Origin: Proales similis
Taxonomy: Eukaryota > Rotifera > Eurotatoria > Ploima > Proalidae
Reading direction: 5' to 3'
Assembly: GCA_019059635.1 (NCBI GenBank)
Contig: JAGVRJ010000010.1
Location: 622,501-686,500 of the forward strand
Length of the DNA stretch: 64,000 nucleotides
Made by a program: the position numbers and the translations under genes. Under the pieces are notes generated by a model, which saw only the letters and a list, made by a program, of their open reading frames with translations, was not told where the DNA came from and did not search any database. Positions 1 to 10,500 of this stretch are shown piece after piece; positions within the stretch are counted from its first letter, which is position 1; each line of letters opens with the position of its first letter.

Positions 1-209
1 CATTGATCCTCTAGAGGAAGGAAGGCAAAGAGGAAATAACGATGAGAAGCAATTTGGTTGAACGAGCGAAGCTTGAACCTGAAGCGGAATGATTCAAGCA
101 AATTAAAGGAGTCTGGTCTGCAGGTCTGGCTGTCTGCCTGTTTCTGGTTGCCTTTCTCTGGCTGGCTGGCTAGCTTCTACAATCAATTTGGGGGGAGAAA
201 GACAAGAGG

Positions 210-1282
210 TTAGAACTCGCTGACGAGCTCTTTGAGTTTGTCACGCAGCTCGAGCAGTTCGTTCAGTTTTGAATCGTAGGCATGCACCAACTGGGCGAGA
301 TTCTCTTTTAGCTTTGGATCGCTCGAGTGCGACGAGTTGCGATTGAACGACGACGACGATGAAGATATCTCGTCCAGGTCCATTCCGCTGCTTAACTTGG
401 ACGAAGACGTCTTGAGCCGGTTGCATTCGTCTTTGTAAAAGGCCAGCTGCTTTTTCCATTCGTCAATGTTGTTGTGACTATCTTGCAGGGCGCTCGTCAG
501 TCTCATGTTGTTCGTCTTTATCACGTGCATCTCCTCTTCGAGTCGGCGCAAATTGGCGTTTGATTGTGCCAACGCTTGACGCAGTTTCTCTGTGTCGTTT
601 CGATTTCTCTCCGTATCAACGCTCACCTCCTCGACTATTGACTTGAAATGTTCACTTTTATTGGTTTACTTTGTTTGTTTACACGTCGGCCTCTATTTAC
701 TTACAATGCGATTTGTGCTGCTTATCTCACAGCTATTGCTACGCTCGTGAAGGCGGCCAACTTGAGCGCCTCTCGTCAACTCTTTTATCTCTTTGAACTT
801 GTCGACAAACTGGCCCAAAAGAATTATGACCTCCAACTCACAACCGATCACACACAGCTGATCCACTTACCTTGTTCAGCTCCGAGTCGTTGGCAAAGCC
901 CAGACCGTAGACAAGATTCAGCTTGTAGTCGATCCATTGACCGAATTTCTGCGATGTCTTGGTGAAGGTCATTCGAGGTGTAACAATGCTGTTTATCAAT
1001 GCCTGCAAGTCGCGATTTGTAAACCAGCCAGCCGACTCGAATGGAGCGAATCTCTCACCTTTGTGCCTTCGACCGACACTATTCTGTAGATGTTCTTCAA
1101 CGGATCGTGGAATATTTGAACATTGACGCCGGTGGTGCTCAACGGAATCCACGATTTCTTCAACTCTGGCTCTAACTGGAACACATGTGCTCGACACGAG
1201 AATAAGGGCTGCTCCCTGATTAAGGAGCGGTTTTAGGTGCGCCTAGAGTCAAATGAAAACAACAAACAGTGACCTACCCCAT
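210..1282 (-). CDS. HOMER: Homer family postsynaptic/EVH1 scaffold
   Basis: Homer proteins bind proline-rich motifs of Shank, metabotropic glutamate, IP3 and ryanodine receptors through an N-terminal EVH1/WH1 domain and multimerise through a C-terminal coiled coil. Five coding exons on the minus strand: 1278-1282, 1059-1215, 871-1002, 705-809 and 210-641, all joining in phase with GT-AG introns, giving 276 residues. The EVH1 domain (about 1-110) is clear: [31 protein letters not shown] and VYGLGF match Homer closely. The C-terminal half is a coiled coil ending [19 protein letters not shown], like the Homer tail. The first coding exon supplies only ATGGG, so Met-Gly is split by a 62-bp intron. 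The protein is shorter than long vertebrate Homer (about 350 residues) because the coiled coil is reduced. The family is certain; the isoform structure is inferred. Confidence 0.93.
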
Positions 1283-2411
1283 ACTACGGCTTCTGACTGA
1301 CGAGCTTGAGGACAGCTAAGATCTAGGTAGGAATGGAAATGAAGCTGAGGGCTAAGTAAATTCAAACGAGCGCACAAGTAATTAAATGAGTTAATGAGAG
1401 CCGGTCGCCGGTCGAGCAAGTTGAGACGCGCGGATTAACTTTATCTCTCTAGTCTAAGCTGCGTCGCCAACATCATTATGCCTTCAACATTTCAACTATG
1501 ACGCAAAATGAAAATGAGATGAAAACATATTTTTTTTCTCTCTCTCTCTCTCTCGTTTTTTTTGGTTGTTAGCAGTCAGAATTTGAATTGAATTGAAACT
1601 AATAATTTATGAAAATCAAGCCGCCCGTCAGGATTAGTGAACAGAGAATAAGGTTTAAATACGGGTGGCAGAGAGAGAGAGAAAGAGAGAAAGAAAGAGA
1701 GCGTGCGCGCGAGTCACAGAGAATTAAAGAGAATGGAGAGAGCGCGGACGAAAATTAGCCAGCGGGCTGACGGACGGACGCTAAATAAGTTGCGGTCAAT
1801 ATGGTCCTAACGTGAACTAAAGAGTGCACTACACGTTCAACTAAGTCCGGTATGGACAAACTAGTCACGTAACTGCGTTCATTAGATCTCAAATGTTCAC
1901 GCGCGCGTTCCAATTATACGCAATTAATGAGGCAAGCGGCTTGTGAGAGCACTCGCGTACCCGACCGTTCTTACTCACCCTGCATAGACGAGCAAACGCA
2001 CGCACTTCCACACTCACACACATACAATCTAAGCGACAAGTGTAAACAGAAAGGTTAAAGCGAGCCTTAGTGGACAGAGTTGAGCTTGTTTGTGTAGCAA
2101 CTTAAGTTAATTACGCTCAGCCCGATAGGACTCACGCACGTCCGAAAAATAAACATGAGCCCTCCCTCCAACATAGAGAGAGAGGGAGACCTGATTGCAA
2201 TCGAAAATACACAATCGAATAGAAAAACTAGAGTCGGAGAGAAGCGTTTCGCTCTTCAATCGTTTCGGCTATTGTGAAAATAAACGTTGCTGATTCTGCG
2301 ACCAATCGGGTTGGCGCTTGGGCGCGTTTCAACACAAGCGAGGAGTGAGTGGCCGTGTAGATGGCGCTTGTGCGCACGTTACCAGCGCGCGCGATTAAGC
2401 TAATGTTCACT
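1283..2411. other. Non-coding region upstream of Homer and U6
   Basis: No convincing ORF. The stretch holds CT and GA microsatellites (about 1537-1554 and 1670-1701) and purine-rich low-complexity DNA. It should carry the Homer promoter (minus strand) and, at its right end, the upstream elements of the U6 gene. No specific factor site could be assigned. Confidence 0.6.
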
Positions 2412-2419
2412 TATATAAA
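2412..2419 (+). promoter_or_regulatory. TATA box of U6 snRNA gene
   Basis: TATATAAA sits 31 to 24 nt before the first U6 base, the spacing expected of a type 3 RNA polymerase III promoter. The proximal sequence element should lie about 20-35 bp further upstream but has no recognisable consensus here. Confidence 0.75.
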
Positions 2420-2442
2420 CCGCCTGTATGCCAACTGTAAAT

Positions 2443-2462
2443 GTACCACTTCGGTGGTACAC

Positions 2463-2498
<36 letters not shown>

Positions 2499-2545
2499 GG
2501 CCCCTGCGCAAGGATGACACGCAAAATCGTGAAGCGTTCCATATT
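2443..2545 (+). ncRNA. RNU6: U6 spliceosomal snRNA
   Basis: U6 pairs with the 5' splice site and with U2 in the catalytic core of the spliceosome. The invariant core is present base for base: the ACAGAGA box (from about 2482), the AGC-containing catalytic region, and the GCGCAAGGATGACACGCAAA stretch, ending at GCGTTCCATATTTTTT, where the T-run at 2544-2549 is the Pol III terminator. The 5' hairpin is a perfect 7-bp stem capped by TTCG (GTACCAC and GTGGTAC) and differs from the vertebrate 5' stem while keeping the same fold. With a correctly placed TATA box and terminator this looks like a functional copy, not a pseudogene. Confidence 0.97.
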
Positions 2546-2549
2546 TTTT

Positions 2550-3372
2550 CCTTCTCGGCCCGGATGAGTTGCAAATTTTCAAACGCAAGCCAATATTATA
2601 GTACCGGTTGGCGAGTCCATTGAATATTGTTGGTCCCTGGCTTGTTGAATTCTCTGACGACAATTGTCATGTGTCAGCTCTCGATGAGTCAACTTATTGC
2701 CTTTTCCCCTGTCGCGCCCTGTCCCGATCGCGATGCGATTCGCCTCTCTCTCTCTCTGCGGACCGGACCGCGGCAACGACCATTTTGGCAACCGCAGTGA
2801 ATGAAAATAAGTGAAATGCCTTAAATAGCGCAACGACGCGTCAGTTTAAAACGGTCCGCTTACTAATCTCAACGGCCATGGACACGTTTAGGAAAAGATT
2901 GAGAATTGCCTTTGTTCGCATCTGCGCACGCTCGGAACTTGCCAAACAAAAAGCCCTAGCAATGCGCTCGCAAACGAACAGAGGAAAAAACCTCCGAGTG
3001 CAATGCGTCGGCTATTTGTTTGTTTCTTCGTTCTAAACCACCTTTCTTTGAACGCCACCTCAGAAGCCAGTCAACAATCGAGACAAATGAGCGTAAAGAA
3101 CACACAAAAAGTCCCAACTTGTTCCACTTGTTATTAACCCCTCCAGTAGTCTCAAGTGAAGCGCTTTCATTCAAGACAAGACGACAAGTCCCTCAATACA
3201 AGTGTAAATATTTAAAAGCCCAACTCAAAGTGCTTCGAGCCATCGCAGCACAATAGAAGCTAGCATCCTCTTTCTAGGTCGTTAATTCGTGCGCAAACGC
3301 CCCTCGCAATTGACTCTGAATTTAAATCGCACAGAAACGGTGTTTATTCGCCACGATCGGCCAACTCCCGCA
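2550..3372. other. Intergenic, no gene seen
   Basis: Short ORFs on both strands show no coding character. The right end holds the likely 3' untranslated region of the minus-strand coiled-coil gene, with AATAAA (minus strand) at 3348-3343, 25 nt past its stop codon. Confidence 0.6.
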
Positions 3373-4227
3373 CTATATGCTCTTCTCGCCGCCTATATCA
3401 ACTATCAGCTTTCGCACTGTTTCCTCTATTTGCTCGCTTTTTGCAATGGCCGTTTTCAGCGCTTTTCTAAAACCTGTCAGTCTGGCCAAACTCTCTTGTA
3501 CTTTGAGTTTAAGAGATGCCAGCTCGTTGGCCTTATGTCCGAAGCTTTTCAAATCTCTGATCACTTGCACCAGTGAGCGTTTGTCGCTATTTAGCATCTC
3601 GTCCACCTCGGCGTTTGCCATTTCGATGTAACCGGTGTAGCTTTGATTTGCTACCAATGCGTTATGACTGGCGAGCGTTGCTTTAATTAGTTTCAAGCTC
3701 GTCTCGTTTCCGCTCTTTGCCCACGAGCCTAATTTATGTCCTGCTATATCGGCCAAGTTCTGCAGGGCTGCTTTCATCTCGGTGTTTTGCACGAGTCTAT
3801 TTCGAAGCCGTCGATCGCGCTCACTCAAACGGTCGGCGTATGCGTCAGTCTTGTCGCTCTTGTCTTCGATCTGACTTAATAGCGAATGCCTCGCCGCTAT
3901 TAGTGACTCGAACTCTTTTAATTTGCTCCGGCTTTTGTTCAGTTGATCGGTTAAATCGCTCAACGCCAGCCGAAGGTAATCCTCGTAGGACGAGGCAATT
4001 TCCACGCCCTCGACCGTCTCCAGCTTTTGCCCAAATTGCTTAAGGGCCGACCCGGGCGAATTGAATTTCCCGTGCATGTCTGTCCACTCTTCCTTCTCTC
4101 CGGACGTATCCTCTTCCTCGTATTCAAACTCGTAATTCAACTCGGTCTGAGCTGAAATTAATCGCCAAAGCGCAAAGCAAATTAACCATCGCCTAAATGC
4201 AGCTTCCGTCTTAATACAATTGAGCAT
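3373..4227 (-). CDS. Unrecognised, possibly secreted coiled-coil protein
   Basis: An ATG-started 284-residue ORF. The N terminus carries a hydrophobic stretch (about 14-26, WLICFALWRLISA) that reads as a signal peptide with cleavage before QTEL. An acidic segment (about 30-50, EFEYEEED) follows, then about 220 residues rich in Leu, Glu, Lys and Arg with heptad-like spacing, predicted as a long helical coiled coil. There is no domain I recognise and no cysteine pattern in the mature part. Alternative model: the region coding the hydrophobic stretch is bounded by a GTGAGT donor and a TTAATTTCAG acceptor, so an upstream exon starting Met-Arg-Ser could be spliced directly to the acidic segment, removing the signal peptide. 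A poly(A) signal 25 nt downstream supports the 3' end. Function unknown. Confidence 0.6.
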   Translation of the reverse strand: MLNCIKTEAAFRRWLICFALWRLISAQTELNYEFEYEEEDTSGEKEEWTDMHGKFNSPGSALKQFGQKLETVEGVEIASSYEDYLRLALSDLTDQLNKSRSKLKEFESLIAARHSLLSQIEDKSDKTDAYADRLSERDRRLRNRLVQNTEMKAALQNLADIAGHKLGSWAKSGNETSLKLIKATLASHNALVANQSYTGYIEMANAEVDEMLNSDKRSLVQVIRDLKSFGHKANELASLKLKVQESLARLTGFRKALKTAIAKSEQIEETVRKLIVDIGGEKSI

Positions 4228-4715
4228 TTAGAGGAATCGAGCTACTCACATGATCGCATGGCATCCAAATTGTCGCTCTTTCAGAGTCATGCCAACTGAT
4301 ATTTAATTCTGAATTCAATTTACTCTGCTCCATCTCAGTCCTCTTTGTTCTAAATCTAATTTCCGCACGAGATATGTCCAAATTGAATAAAGGCCCAATC
4401 TAGTCACACAACCGAGAGATGGAAAATCTGAAATGTAGGAAGCTCGAAAGAGAAGGAAGGCACAATTGTGCGGGCCGAACAAGAAGCGAAGGAGTATGAG
4501 CATCTCAGCATCGAAGTATCCGGAGGGTCGCGACTGATGACCCTTTATTTCGATCGATAATTTGACCTGTGAAAGCATGGACACGGTCAGCACTGAATGT
4601 CTTGTTGTCATGGTTACAAACACTCAAAATATGCAAAGAATGAACATGCACTCGGTCGGATCGGTCCGATTGATAGAGAGCAAGTTGGAAGAGAAATCTT
4701 TGATCAGTGAACGCA
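4228..4715. other. Divergent promoter interval
   Basis: 488 bp separate the start of the minus-strand coiled-coil gene from the TMEM231 start. A 102-codon minus-strand ORF lies here but resembles no family and has no splice context I trust. Both promoters are expected in this interval; no TATA box was identified. Confidence 0.5.
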
Positions 4716-5918
4716 ATGGTTCTTTACGAAGTGTTCTCGCACCCCGACTACATACGCTACAAGGCCACCATATTTTCTAAAGCAACTTTGGTTCAAATCA
4801 TTTGCATTGTTCTCACGTTTCTGAGTCCATTTCTGATCGCCTACTACGCAGGTGGTAAGTGCCCGTAGCAGATTGCTTCCTACTTGACCAAGACCTCTAA
4901 ATTGAGAGTGAACCAGGTTTCTGGATTAAAGAGGACCTGTTTAGCGAGCGGCCAGACACCAGATTTCAGTATCGTTTCTTGGCAATTCTCGAAGGCGACA
5001 ATGATGTTTACCTCAGTTCTTCATATCGCACTCTCAGTGAACTCTACCCGGCCCAGTACAGGCCGAGTGTGAGGAGCATAAGCGAAAAGGATGACAACAA
5101 CGACGGCCGCTTTGATCGGCTGGATCTCAGCATCGAACTATCCGGAATCCCGTCCACCGAGACAATTCGACGCGTGGGACTCTTGCTGTTTTTCAACACC
5201 ACAATTTCGGTGAGTGAATTTAGGCACAAACATCAGGTCAATTCTTTTTAAAGCAAGCCGGTTCGCTACAAAGACTTATCTCAACGTGCTGTTCGAATCG
5301 ATCGGCTTCATAGACTTGAGCAATCAGGCGCGCTCAAGTCAACTGCAAATCTACGGCCATCTTAAATTCTTTCAGCAAGAGGCTCTGCGTGAACGCCAAA
5401 CGCTAACTCACTACAATGTAATTGAATTTCTTCGCATTCTCTCGATCCACCACAAATGCCTACTCAACTCTTTTTTTTTTCTGCCAAGTATCACGCATTG
5501 AATTCGAGCGACACAAGACTGGAGCGGCTCGATGTAAACGCCATAGTCAAGGATTTCGCCTCTCGAAAGTGTAAGTGAGCGCCCCTAGTGGCAAATTTAA
5601 TCAACACATGGTCTGTTGGTGGCGTTCGCTTAAAAACGTATCGATTCGTTAGACGGAACCCGACTCGAGAGTGACATTGCCACGTGGAAAAGTGTGGCGG
5701 CCGAAGGCTTTCTCATCAAAGCTGAAATCAGATACGACCCATACGAAGTGAGATACGTGCCCGCATTTTGGCAGCAGATCAAATGGGGATGGATCCAGTA
5801 CATATCGATTTTGGTGCCCTTTATTTACGTGTTCAACGTGATCAAGATATTCATATTTGAAAATCAATTGTTTGCGACCGTCATTCTGCGGCCTGGCGAC
5901 AAGCATAAGACACTCTAA
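4716..5918 (+). CDS. TMEM231: TMEM231, ciliary transition-zone membrane protein
   Basis: TMEM231 belongs to the MKS/B9 complex that gates membrane protein entry at the ciliary transition zone. Exons: 4716-4854, 4917-5209, 5274-5417, 5489-5570 and 5653-5918, giving 307 residues (human about 316). The N terminus MVLYEVFSHPDYIRYKA and first membrane segment (about 23-45), the GFWIKEDLFSERPDTRFQYR block, the large luminal domain, and the C-terminal membrane segment IQYISILVPFIYVFNVIKIF all match the family in order. The exon 3 acceptor is the weakest call: the best pyrimidine tract is out of frame, so an AG at 5272-5273 was chosen because it keeps frame and alignment length. A poly(A) signal lies at 6014-6019. 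It converges on GABARAPL2. Confidence 0.93.
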
Positions 5919-6060
5919 ATCGGCTCAGGCTTAAACGCTTTCAAGTCGACTGAGGCTCAGGCACGGTGGCACTAAAAGAAGCATACAGCAACTGAACGTT
6001 CACTTTATTTCTGAATAAATGAAGTTTAAATAATGTGGAAGTAATAAATTAGGGAATAGT

Positions 6061-6545
6061 TCACAGGCCGAACGTGTTCTCGCCGCTGTAGGCCACATAG
6101 AGGAAGCCGTCTTCGTCTCTGAAATTGTTGTAGACCTGGCTCATGGTCGACGACGACTGAGGAATGGTTTTGTTCACAAACAAGAAAATCGCCTTCTCAG
6201 ACGGCAGCTGGATTCTCTTTCGCACTATCCACATGAGCTGAGCGATCGAGATATCGTTGGGCACCAAAAACTTTCGCTTGTCAATTTCGGCAATGTTGGA
6301 GTTGGGCACTCGCTCAACCACAACCTAAATGAGACGACGCGAGCATGTTGAATGACAGCCGAAGCAAATGCTAGGAGCGGCTCCTACCGGGATGCGGTCC
6401 GGGTATTTGCTTCGAATTTTCTCAGCCTCACTCTTGCGCTGCTCTACATCGACGATTGAGCGGGTTAGCTTCGGGTTTTAAAAGCTATTAGCCAGTAACG
6501 CCCCAACTCACCAAGAGTGTTTTCTTCTTTGAATCGGAATCGCAT
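6061..6545 (-). CDS. GABARAPL2: GABARAPL2/GATE-16, Atg8-family autophagy modifier
   Basis: Atg8 proteins are ubiquitin-like modifiers conjugated to phosphatidylethanolamine on autophagosomes; the GATE-16 subtype also acts in Golgi traffic. Exons: 6512-6545, 6388-6443 and 6061-6324, giving 117 residues, the standard length. The sequence is nearly invariant for this subtype: KIRSKYPDRIPV, IDKRKFLVPNDI, MWIVRKRIQLPSEKAIFLFV and DEDGFLYVAYSGENTFGL. The C-terminal Gly-Leu means ATG4 must remove one residue to expose the conjugated glycine. The FLYVAYSGENTFG end assigns it to GABARAPL2 and not to GABARAP or LC3. Minus-strand AATAAA is at 6009-6004. Confidence 0.97.
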
Positions 6546-7509
6546 GTTTTAAGCTTTGACGCAAACTTGATTGACTCTCGTTATGATGGTTAAAGCTATT
6601 AGTCATCGCTGCTTTTTATATGTATCACACGAATACGCGATTATGGTCGCTAAGAGAGCGCGCGGTCGAGAGCGAGCGAGCGAAGCCAGCAAAGGAGTGA
6701 GAGACCAAAAGAATTGTGGCACATGTTCTGGGCAAATCTGATCGAGCGAAAGAGAGAGAGGGAGAGCATTAGAAGGGAATATCGCCGGGTCGGTCAGATC
6801 AGGACATGGTGGGCCGGGCTAAAAATGACGGAATGTGAACGCGTTCGAAAGGTGAGATCGGGCGAAGGCCAGGCCGATGTTGCCTTAGCGGCCTCCGATT
6901 CCCCTACTCAAGCCCATACATGTACCCTCTCAAACGAGCATTAATTATGCACGCGCCATGTTTACACGCCTGCTTATGCTAGAAACGCGGCCAACTCATT
7001 GGCTCAATCGGCACATGATCATCGGAGCCATTGAAATAAGCGATGTGGTGTTGACGCCCGTCTGCCGGGTCGGGACTAGAGGGGGGTGGCGGCGTGCAGC
7101 CAAACCAACTAACGCACATAAACGCTGCTTGCCGCCGCCTTCGCACTTTTAATCATCTCCATCGTCGTCGTCGTCGTCTTCGTCATCATTTCGCAGATCG
7201 AGCGATGCCAATCTGCCTATGCGCTGCCGTTTCCCTCTCTCTCTCTTGCTCTTTCATCTTCTCTATCACAATCTAACGCTCATATGGTCGAGTTTAGAAC
7301 TGGATCTAACTGTGGCTGAGAACAACTGCGTACTATCAGAGTCGAAGCTAAGTTCGCCACTGTCTGCCGGTTTACTCTCAGTCGCCTGTTCATTGACACA
7401 ATCTGCATCGAGCAAAGCAACGAAATGCGCGCCGGGAGGCTATGATCCTGGCACAGAAGGCGCATACGGCTACGAACGCGTCGCAAAGCCTTTATCCAAC
7501 ACCGAGTCG
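6546..7509. other. Upstream region of GABARAPL2 and Spen
   Basis: 964 bp shared by two divergent genes. It contains purine-rich repeats, a CGT trinucleotide run at about 7161-7178 and an open frame from 7219 that continues into Spen. The 97 residues encoded upstream of the chosen Spen start are hydrophobic then irregular and look like 5' UTR translated by chance. Confidence 0.5.
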
Positions 7510-10500
7510 ATGCATTCTAAACGAGTGGAACGAGGACGGCGTCGCAACAAGAGGCGTTCCAGGTCGCCCAACTCTACCTCACGCTCAAACTCGTCCGGCT
7601 CCTCGTCGTCTACTTCCACATCGTCAATAGAGACAGCCAAGCCTCTCCAGGACCCGGTGCGTCTCGTCCGTGCGAGCAATCTGTCGAGCCGCAGCAGCCG
7701 CGAGGCCCTCTACGACGAATTCTCCAAGTTCGGCCGAGTGATAATGATTCAAATCGAAGCGGCCGAGCGCCGTGCCGAGATCCTCTACTCAAAAAGTGAA
7801 GAAGCACAGCGGTGTGTCAGCTCGCCGCCCTCGGTCGACTCGCGCAGCCTAAACTGTGAGCGCGTGGACGCCAACAAATGGGTCAGTGGCCATCGACTTG
7901 AAGAAGTATGGCGACAGCAGCGGCTTCACGAGTTTGCGCCCAGGGCCACTCGAATTCTCAGTCTGCGCAATCTCGGTCGCGAGATGAAATCAAACGAGCT
8001 CAAACAAAGACTCGATAACAAGTATGGCGAGATTATCGACGTTCAAGTGATAAGAAGCGACGCCGCTCTAGTCCAGTTCAGCGATATCCGCAGCGTTGTA
8101 AAAGCCATAAAATGTTTAAGTGGTCGCATGATGGCCGATCAGGCGCTTCGTGCTTCGTTTGGCAAGCCCAGGCCGAGCAAAGTTATCTGGCTCGACGAGT
8201 TGAGCGCGGTCGATGAGAAACAGTTGATAGAGCACATTTACTCTCGCACCAATGCGAGGCCAGAACGAATTCGCTTGGACCGATCCCACAGTCAGGCATT
8301 GATTTACTTTGCTTCTGAGCAGCAGGCCGCCGAGGCCGTCCAAGTACTGCACGGTCATCGACTCAACGGCAAACGCTTAATGGCCGATTTTGCCAGCAAG
8401 CAGCTAATCGCTCTAGCTCGCTGGTCTGAAGAAGACTCGCACCAGCAAGGCTCCGAGTCTGCTTCGGCAGTCTCGTCCGGCTCGTCGCGTGACGCTTCTC
8501 CTGAATCTTCTCGTCCTAATCAACTCTTGAGCGCGCCATCTACCCCGGGTAACAACAGTCATGCCAGCACGCCACACTCGTCGCTCAACAGCACTCCGAA
8601 TCGAAACTCGCACAAACCGCCAGCCCGAATTCCGCTCGTCGGCGATCAAAGCAAAGACCCTCGCCTCAAAGCGGGCAACTCAAGCGATTACTTGAGCTCG
8701 CGACACTTGAACGGCGACATGGAGCTACGGCTTCCCTCCTTCGGCTGGACGAGCAAGTCTGCCGAAGTGAGCGACTCTGATTCGGAGAAACGATCGCTGG
8801 AAGAGCGTATTAAGCTCTTGGACGAGATGATCGACAAACAGTCCAAGGGCCAACGAGTCAGCCCTGCTGCCGCACACGCTCCCAAAACAAGCCTGAATCT
8901 AAGCTGTAGTCTCCAGCCAAAGCTTAGCAAACTGTTCGACATGGAAGAGCAGCGAATTCATTCGCGGTCACTCACTGCCACCGCCCGATTTACAGCGACC
9001 GCGGCCGCACAACTTGCGATGGTGGTGGCTGCCAAAAACAAGCCACGGGAAGAAATTCAAACGCCCCCTGGCACTCCGAGCTCGGTTCAAATAGCCGAAA
9101 AACTGGGCCTCAAGGTCCGCTGTCCAAATTCAAACGACTCAGCGGCCAGTCTCAGTCCGGCAAGCAGTCGAGCCGGCTTCTCGCCCAAAATTGACGCTAG
9201 ACAACCAAGTCCGTCGGTGATGGCCACATCCTCTCCGATGAGTGCGGCCGATCCTGAGCCGGTCAAAAGCACCGAGGTTTTACCAGTCAAAGAAGAGCCA
9301 GAGAAACAGTTTGAAAAGAAGCCTGCCGAAGAGTCAAAAGGCAGCGCCGAACGCAAAGAGGAAGCGCCTGTTGTAAAGACTGCGCCCTCGCTCATCAGCA
9401 AACCGATAGTCGTCAGCAAGGTGCCCAAAAAGGCACCGGCAACACCTGTGGCGACGAGCAAGTCAACCCCTAAAGCCGTTGGATCCAAGTCGGTTAAATC
9501 CACTCCTGTGGCTACTACTCACGGAAAAAGCGAAAAAGAGCACAAAGAACTGCAGCAGTCGGCAAAGGCCAAACCGACCGAAAAGGCCAAGTCGAGCAAG
9601 CCTTCAACAGAGCTGAACGGCTCCGTTGTAAAGGCGAAGAAAGAGCCGAGCAAAGAAGCGGCTAAATCTGGCAAGGTGCAACACAAGGACCTCTACGACT
9701 CGGAAGAGAGCGAGCAAGAAAAACCAAAGAGCCAAATAATCAAAAAGTCTACGCACGAAAAGCAGCAGCAGCATCATCATACGCCAACCACTCAGACGGC
9801 GACACTCTCGTCCAAGGAGAAGCAAGCGACTGAATCAAAAAAGCCCAAAGCCCGCAAGCCGTCATCGCACTCAGACTCGAGCTCAGAAGATGAGAAAAAA
9901 TTGGCCAAAAGCCAGAAAGAGAAAAGCAAGAGATCGAGCAAAGACGAGGCGCGCAAGTCAGTCGGGCTAAAACGCGAGCTGGCAAATCTATTTCAATCAA
10001 AAGCGCTTAACCTCGCCTCGCTGAATCAGTCAATGTACGATCGAGTCAAAGCGCATCCTCGCACAATCGAACCATCGTCGAGCAAGAAGCGACGCCGCGA
10101 GAAGAAGCGTCGAGAGCCAAGTTCGGACTCGAGCAGTAGCAGCAGCAGCAGCAACACGAGCGCCACTGGCTCCTCAGACTCAGATGACTCGAGTGGCAGT
10201 TCGAGCGAAGACAGCAGCTCTGAATCGTCGTCTGCGTCTAGCACTGAGTCTGAACAAAAATCGAGTGGCAAAAGCGCCAAAGCACTTAAACGGCCTCAAG
10301 CGAGCTCAGATCAAGAGCCAAAGCACGCGCCCAAACAGCTGAAAACTCAACGCAAGAGATTAAACAGTCGCGACTCATTATTCGACTCTGAAGAAGCGCC
10401 TCAGAAGCGAAAGCTGGAGCAGAGCAACCATGACCAGACCAAATGCTCTGAGGCGTTAAAGCGCATACGAGCTGATTCCTCATCGTCTTCATCGCTCGCC

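Noticed and set aside
1141-1215. Apparent frameshift in the Homer EVH1 domain.
   Set aside because: It came from a misread base; on recount the frame RAHVFQLEP is continuous.
7219-7509. N-terminal extension of Spen from an in-frame ATG at 7219.
   Set aside because: The encoded residues are hydrophobic and unlike any nuclear protein start; more likely 5' UTR.
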